In this document: positions 58,651 to 64,000 of the stretch, piece by piece
Layout of the letters: the number at the start of each line of letters is the position of its first letter
Numbering within the stretch: position 1 is the stretch's first letter
NCBI GenBank assembly: GCA_013399115.1
Contig: VXAA01004313.1
Span: 1 to 64,000 of the forward strand
Reading direction: 5' to 3'
Length of the DNA stretch: 64,000 nt
From: Anseranas semipalmata
Lineage: Eukaryota; Chordata; Aves; Anseriformes; Anseranatidae
The notes under the pieces: model-generated
Seen by the model: the letters and a program-made list of their open reading frames with translations, nothing else
Told to the model about the DNA's origin: nothing
Databases searched by the model: none
Program-made: the position numbers and the translations under genes

Positions 58651-60848
58651 ATTATTCCTAGCTGTGTCTAGAACAGACACACGGAACCTCTCTGCCTGGA
58701 GCCTCCACAACAGCACTGCAGGATGGCCCCTTCTCCCTCTTCACTGCAGCTCTGTCAAATGTATATTGATCCATATTGATCTATTTAGCTGTCCAGTACT
58801 CCTGATCTAGGCTGGGAAATTCTCTTTGGGAAATATGTCACTTTGGCGAGTTTCTGAATTTAGATTTTATGTGTTCTGATGAGAAAAACAGCGATTAATG
58901 TTACTAATCATCCAAACAAGGATCTATTTTAAGCTTAGGACAAGTAATCTCTGAGTCACTGCTTCAGGCTCTCTGAAAACTCGGGCTGATACCACTGCAC
59001 TTTATGCCTGACCTTTTAAAGATTCTGTGAAACATTACGTAAGGACTACCTGAAAAACACTTAAAATCAGTAGAATAGCTCTTCTTTATATCACCTTTAC
59101 ATATTTCCAATCCTTTAGGAAACAATGATTTTGGAATCTATAAAACAAAGCTATTCATCTCTGAAACATCATGTCATCACTTTTTCAGAAGCCTTCTGTA
59201 AAAAGAGAGATTTAAGACAGTGGAGTAGTCTTTGCTTAGTCCAATTAGAATTTAATTATTTTAATCAACAAAAAGATGGCAATTGGGCAGGGCTAGATGC
59301 CAACTCCCTGACAGCCATAAATGCCTTTCATCACACAGTCTCGGTTACACTGATGTGCTAGTGAACAGGAGTAAAGATATCAGAACAGTAAGAGTTCATG
59401 ACAATCTGGGAGCTGCAAAAGCTTAAAATCCTTACCTTTATGTCAGCAAAACCAGTAAGAGAAAATCAATGGCCAGGAATGATTTCCTGTAAAATAGCCT
59501 AATAACAACGTTTAAGATGTTTGTGATGAAACCATTACCCAGTAGAAAATGGCAACTGTGAGTTCTGTGCTTTTGCATATGAACCAAAACAGTTAACAAT
59601 ACTGATATTTAATCATCATAACTATGATGAGGCAGAAAAAAATCTCAACATTTGTTTTCCCCATACCACTTAGCAGACAAGCATGTTGTAAGTGCATTTG
59701 CAGGAAGTGCTTATGCTTTGCTCTGAATAACACCCTTAATGAATTGCTAACATTGCCAAGTTCAGTCTGTGTCTTTCAGTGCAAAGAGAGAGACAGAAAG
59801 GAAGGAGGAGAAGTATTTTCTGGAGCGTTTCTACCACTTGAAAGCTAAGCTAGTCTGGAAGTGCCTGCTTAATTACATAGTTATGGGCCATCACTTCAGG
59901 GGTGCCTGAAAAATATACTTGCTATTTACTGCAAATGAATGGCAGCAAGGCAAAAAATAATTCCATTTCATAAGTGTCTGTCTGCATGAACCATGTAAGA
60001 AAGCAATCTTCACCAACAATACCCACATGGAGAAGGCTACCCTCAGTTTTTCCTTCAGTTTCTTGGCAAGATTTCAAACAAATTCTTCCAGGTCCCTTCA
60101 ACACATCTGTTCCTCTTGCCCTGAAGTGGGTGAAGTAAGCACTCCTTACCAACAGAGAACTCAAATCTTCTGCTGGTGCTAGCCAGACACAATGAACACG
60201 TGTATACCTCATGCAAGTTTTGCTAAGTGAACTGTGGCCCCCACCCATAAAAGTTGATGAAAAATCAGTTTCTGATGAATTTCAGATGATAACTTCTTCC
60301 ATGAAAGCATAAGTCCAGGAGGAAGAGAATCACTTCAAAGCCAATTGCTCTTCACAATGAGGCACATTTATAATCCTCACTAAAAAAAACATTTGGCCCT
60401 TATTTGTAAGGGCTGTCCTCAGGCCTAATCAGATTGTCCATCCAGTTCTGCTGATGGGGATGGTAAAAATATCTCTGCTTAATAGCAAACCTCAGTTGTG
60501 ATGTGGCAATGTGTTCATTCTCTTATGATATTCAAGATGAATTCTTCTGTCACCAGTATTTGGTTTTGCACCCTGCCACGTTTCTAAACCAGTGATCTGG
60601 TAAGACACTGTAAGCAAAAGAGACACCCAGACGATCCCATGCTGAACCAGTGCTCACTGAGAAGACAGTTCTAGTATTCTCTATTAAGCAACCAGTATTG
60701 TAAGTCAGTGACTGGGCAGCAACATCCCAAAGACCACTCTTGGATTCTCCAACATCCAAAGCAAATGACGGAAAGAAGCCCATCTTTAGAACATACATAT
60801 AATTACGGGAGGTCAGAAAGTCCATTTTCAATAACTTGTCTGAGGTTG

Positions 60849-60876
60849 GTTTTTTTGTTTGTTTGTTTGTTTTTTA
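60849..60876 (+). repeat. (GTTT)n / T-rich repeat
   Basis: GTTT units flanked by longer T runs. Confidence 0.88.
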
Positions 60877-63515
60877 AACACTATTATCCCCAGAATCTTC
60901 TTCTCAGTGTGGAGGCCCTATCTTAAACTAAATATTAACCATACCAAATGTAACGAGCCATCGCCCTAATTCCATGTCACTCTACCAATGGCAGCACACC
61001 TGATTTAGGAGGGTTTCACACTAACATCCATCTGCATTACTTCTAGTCCCCAGGATTAGTTTTAGCTTCCCTTGCTCAAGCTTGCTTCCTTGTTTTTAAA
61101 ACCTGTCTGTCCATAGATGCCATTTAAAGAGTGCCTACACATACAGTTGACCTTCACCAGCTAAGTGCAGGTCAGAGGGGCAGGCACAAGCAGCTAAGGT
61201 GACACGTCAGGACCTTGCTGAAGCAGTTCTTCCGACATGAGGAAAAGTAACATGGAACCACAGGCAAATTCTACAAACTAAATTCACTGTACTCCCACCA
61301 AAGGCACTGGAAACAAAACTCTGTGATGTAAACAATAAACAAATCTCCTTTAACTAATCAAATGCTACCTGCATATGGTTCTGGCACTAAAAAAATATAT
61401 TCAAACACATTCAGAAGTATTATCCTTACTTAATTTTAATACCATGGCTTGACCAATTGGCACAGGAAGCTTAGAGGTACTGAAGTTCTCACTGTACATT
61501 TCACTTGCACCATGAAAAAGTCTTTTTCTTCCCTGATACTAACCCTAAGAAATCTTACATCTGCTTTCTTGTCATCTACAGAGTATTTACTGTCCCCAGC
61601 TACGTAATTTACTCCTTCTCTTGGCTTCCTGTCTTTCAATGAATAATGAATTTCTCATGCTGTGGACTCTTTCCATGGCTGGGAAACATACAGCTCTGCA
61701 AGGAAAATATAGTGACATGGTTCATTGTGTTACTTCACGCAGCTGCTTAATTCAGTCCATTGTTTATTAATTTTTGCACATCTCTTATGTTTACTGATAA
61801 TACAAAGGCACCACTCATTCTTGCCCCTGAATTTGTGACAGTAAGATTGGCAGAGGGTCCTGGCCTAGGCGACTCTGAGTAGGGCGATGCTCAGCCAGCA
61901 CAGAACCGGAGCATTTGTGCACTCAGGCAGTGTGGAGACATGGGCTGACTGCAGGAAGCGATACCAGAACAAGTACGTAGGGGAACAGACTTACAATCTG
62001 AAACCTGTACTTCCCTTTTTGCTTAATATTTGTGCAAGTCTGGGCCACTCTCAAGAAAAACCCAAAGCAAAGAGTTCGGTGTAATCCTTGCATATAAGGC
62101 ATAAAGCCTTTCTTGCTTCTTGTAATGAAGGAACAGAATAAGCCTAAGAAGGGGGGAAAAAAAATCTACAAGTAGAAGTTAAAGTAGCCCTAGTGCCTTG
62201 CAGTGGCATCTCCAAATGACTGGCCTGGATGGTTCTTCCTCTAGCTTATGCAGCAGTAAGAACAGGGTAAAAACAGGATGGGAACAATGTGAGGACACCC
62301 TGAGACAACAAGGACCCTTCAGTGGTTTCTGTTCAATTTTCATCCAATTGGCTGCTACGTGCACAGTAACATTTTTATTGCTACTCCCTCCTTTTCTCTC
62401 AATAATCTCCATCAAAACGTTGCTTGTACTTAGCTCAGTAATAGCTCTAACATGCAGAAACAGCAAAGACAGTATAGGAATTCAGTAGTACTGAGAAAAA
62501 TTCTAATCCAACTAAATCTGGCAGCACAAATCTCTTACATAACCTGTGAACTAGAGGACAGTCTGATCATCTGGGAACATTAATGTGTTCTTCTCACTAC
62601 ATTAAACAAAAATGGCAACTTTCCATAACAGATTTTCTTTTGCTTTTCAAGGCATAATGTTGCAGGAAAGGAATCACATGCTAATGAGACATTTCTAATA
62701 TCAACAAAAAATGCATTTATATGACAATTCAATTAAATTTATCTACAGCTCTAGTATAAAAGTTAACTTTAAGTTAACTTACCAAGATTGCTTTGAACTG
62801 TAGTGTAGCTCAGAGGTGCAGGACTTGTGATCGAAATTTACCAAAACAACGCTTTCTGAAGAAAACAGGCATTTCTGAAAGCCAACTGTTACATCAACAA
62901 ATTTTACACAGACCTCAGGAACCGAACCTCTCTGAGACTAAAAAGGTTGCAGAGGTACAGACGGAAGATCCTTAGTACATAACAAACCACCTGCACAACA
63001 AGCCACTGTTTGTATCCACTACAAACACCCTCCCCGCAAAAAAAAAAAAAAAACAAACCACCTCTCCTCCTTTTTTCACCTGAGATACATTATAACATGT
63101 AAAAGCAGCTGCCCCCTAATTGGATACAAGAGCATAAAAGCTCCATTCACAAAATAACTGTCAACAAAGGATCATATTATTTACATCTGTTACAAAATGA
63201 GGTAAGAGTTCGTTCAATGCCATATTTACACAGTGCAATAAACACCGAATCAATACAATGCATTCAAGAACTACAGACAGCCACACTTGTGAAATAAAGG
63301 CATTGGAAAATGCTGGGAAGACAAGAAAAGTTTTATTTACAGAATGGCAAAACTAATCTCACAGGATACATCCACAAAGGGTGAAGAGTTTGGAGAATAT
63401 CACAGAATCTGCCACCTGAAATCACCCTAAACAAGTCTGACCAAAAATCTGAAGGTGAAGGCTAAACTGGAAACATGCTGAACATCTTCTAACTCAATTA
63501 AGGGAGAAGAAACAA

Positions 63516-63545
63516 AATAAAATGTACAAAAAAAAAAAAAAAAAA
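63516..63545 (+). other. AATAAA hexamer followed by poly(A) run of 18
   Basis: A polyadenylation hexamer at 63516-63521 is followed 6 bases later by 18 uninterrupted A residues (63528-63545). In genomic DNA this arrangement is typical of a retrotransposed mRNA 3' end. No parent transcript or target-site duplication was identified, so chance is possible in AT-rich DNA. Confidence 0.35.
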
Positions 63546-64000
63546 TTGATCTTCTAAAAAACACAGGAAGTCCTATCAAAGACTTACAGAGTAGCTTAGA
63601 AATCCAAAAAAGCACCTCCAGAGCATACACTTAGCACTAACTATGGTCTTATCTGTGCTCTATGACTGCTGCCAGGGTCTGTGTGTTATAGAATTGTTGC
63701 CACATAGGACTATGATCCATAAATAATAGTAAGTAGTTGGCTTTCACAGCTACCTCATGATTTGTTTGTTGGGTGGTTGAAATGCTTTTAAAATTGTACT
63801 GATCTTATAAATTACAGCTCTTCATCTGTTTAATCTGGTAATCAGGCACACTGACTTACATAGGTTTATATGCATTTTTTGCTAAATCCAAAGCAATCAT
63901 GAAAACAAATTTGGCCCCGTTTTTTGCATCAGTTGCACATAATTCTTTCCTTTTCATATCTTAAGCTATACTGTCATAGAATAAAAAGAAACTTTTCCAA

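Larger units (their letters stand above)
58651..64000. other. Unique non-coding sequence
   Basis: No supported gene. A (GTTT)n repeat is at 60849-60876, and A runs are at 63038-63053 and 63528-63545. The latter is preceded by AATAAA. Tandem palindromic AAGTTAACTT words lie at 62758-62780. The frame ending near 62975 has a protein-like look but no supporting splice sites. Confidence 0.4.

Noticed and set aside
62793..62830. tRNA A-box-like word TAGCTCAGAGGT
   Set aside because: No B-box at the required distance and no cloverleaf fold.
62793..62975. Protein-looking frame ending ...AEVQTEDP
   Set aside because: Starts at a non-ATG codon, no convincing acceptor upstream, and no homologue recognised.
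1..64000. Endogenous retrovirus, CRISPR array, bacterial operon or phage
   Set aside because: No LTR pairs, gag/pol/env motifs, regular spacer repeats or dense coding organisation were seen anywhere in the window.

Overview
The window looks like vertebrate nuclear DNA, almost certainly from a bird. It is AT-rich and intron-like, with no long open reading frames. Its interspersed repeats are nearly all CR1 LINEs, several ending in the avian-type 3' signature built on ATTCTGTG/ATTCTATG units. I see no mammalian L1 or Alu families, no bacterial gene organisation and no intact transposon. I find no protein-coding gene I can defend. The only long reading frames that make sense are decayed fragments of CR1 ORF2 (reverse transcriptase C-terminal region) at about 1.0-1.8 kb and, on the minus strand, 14.0-14.6 kb.

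Layout. Positions 1-210 are a very CpG-rich block that stops abruptly, probably the edge of a promoter or first-exon CpG island belonging to a gene mostly outside the window. From 0.6 to 1.8 kb lie two plus-strand CR1 fragments. From 1.8 to 14 kb is unique sequence with a CR1 tail (3.85 kb), an old amniote CR1 (6.83-7.05 kb) and a CpG-enriched patch (9.9-10.3 kb). At 14.0-14.8 kb is the most notable structure: a 5'-truncated minus-strand CR1 joined head to head to a 7SL (SRP) RNA pseudogene, with a 7-nt direct repeat at the outer borders. From 15 to 33 kb is mostly unique sequence, with an 18-bp perfect palindrome, a CTCF-like motif and a fold-back repeat of about 135 bp at 19.46 kb. From 33 to 48 kb there are several very old CR1 copies (33.3-33.9, 36.15, 42.4-42.8, 47.8-48.1 kb) and a small cluster of palindromic amniote repeat remnants at 44.1-44.3 kb. 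From 49 to 64 kb there are two younger CR1 3' ends (49.4 and 55.06 kb), poly(A)/poly(T) tracts and otherwise unremarkable sequence.

Interpretation. The stretch after the CpG island is best read as a large intron or intergenic region. The repeats form at least three age classes: fairly recognisable avian CR1 tails, diverged CR1 bodies, and very old amniote CR1 and fold-back elements. Repeat identities come from remembered family consensus features, not from a database search. There is a 14-base run of N at 40504-40517 and a single N at 19996.
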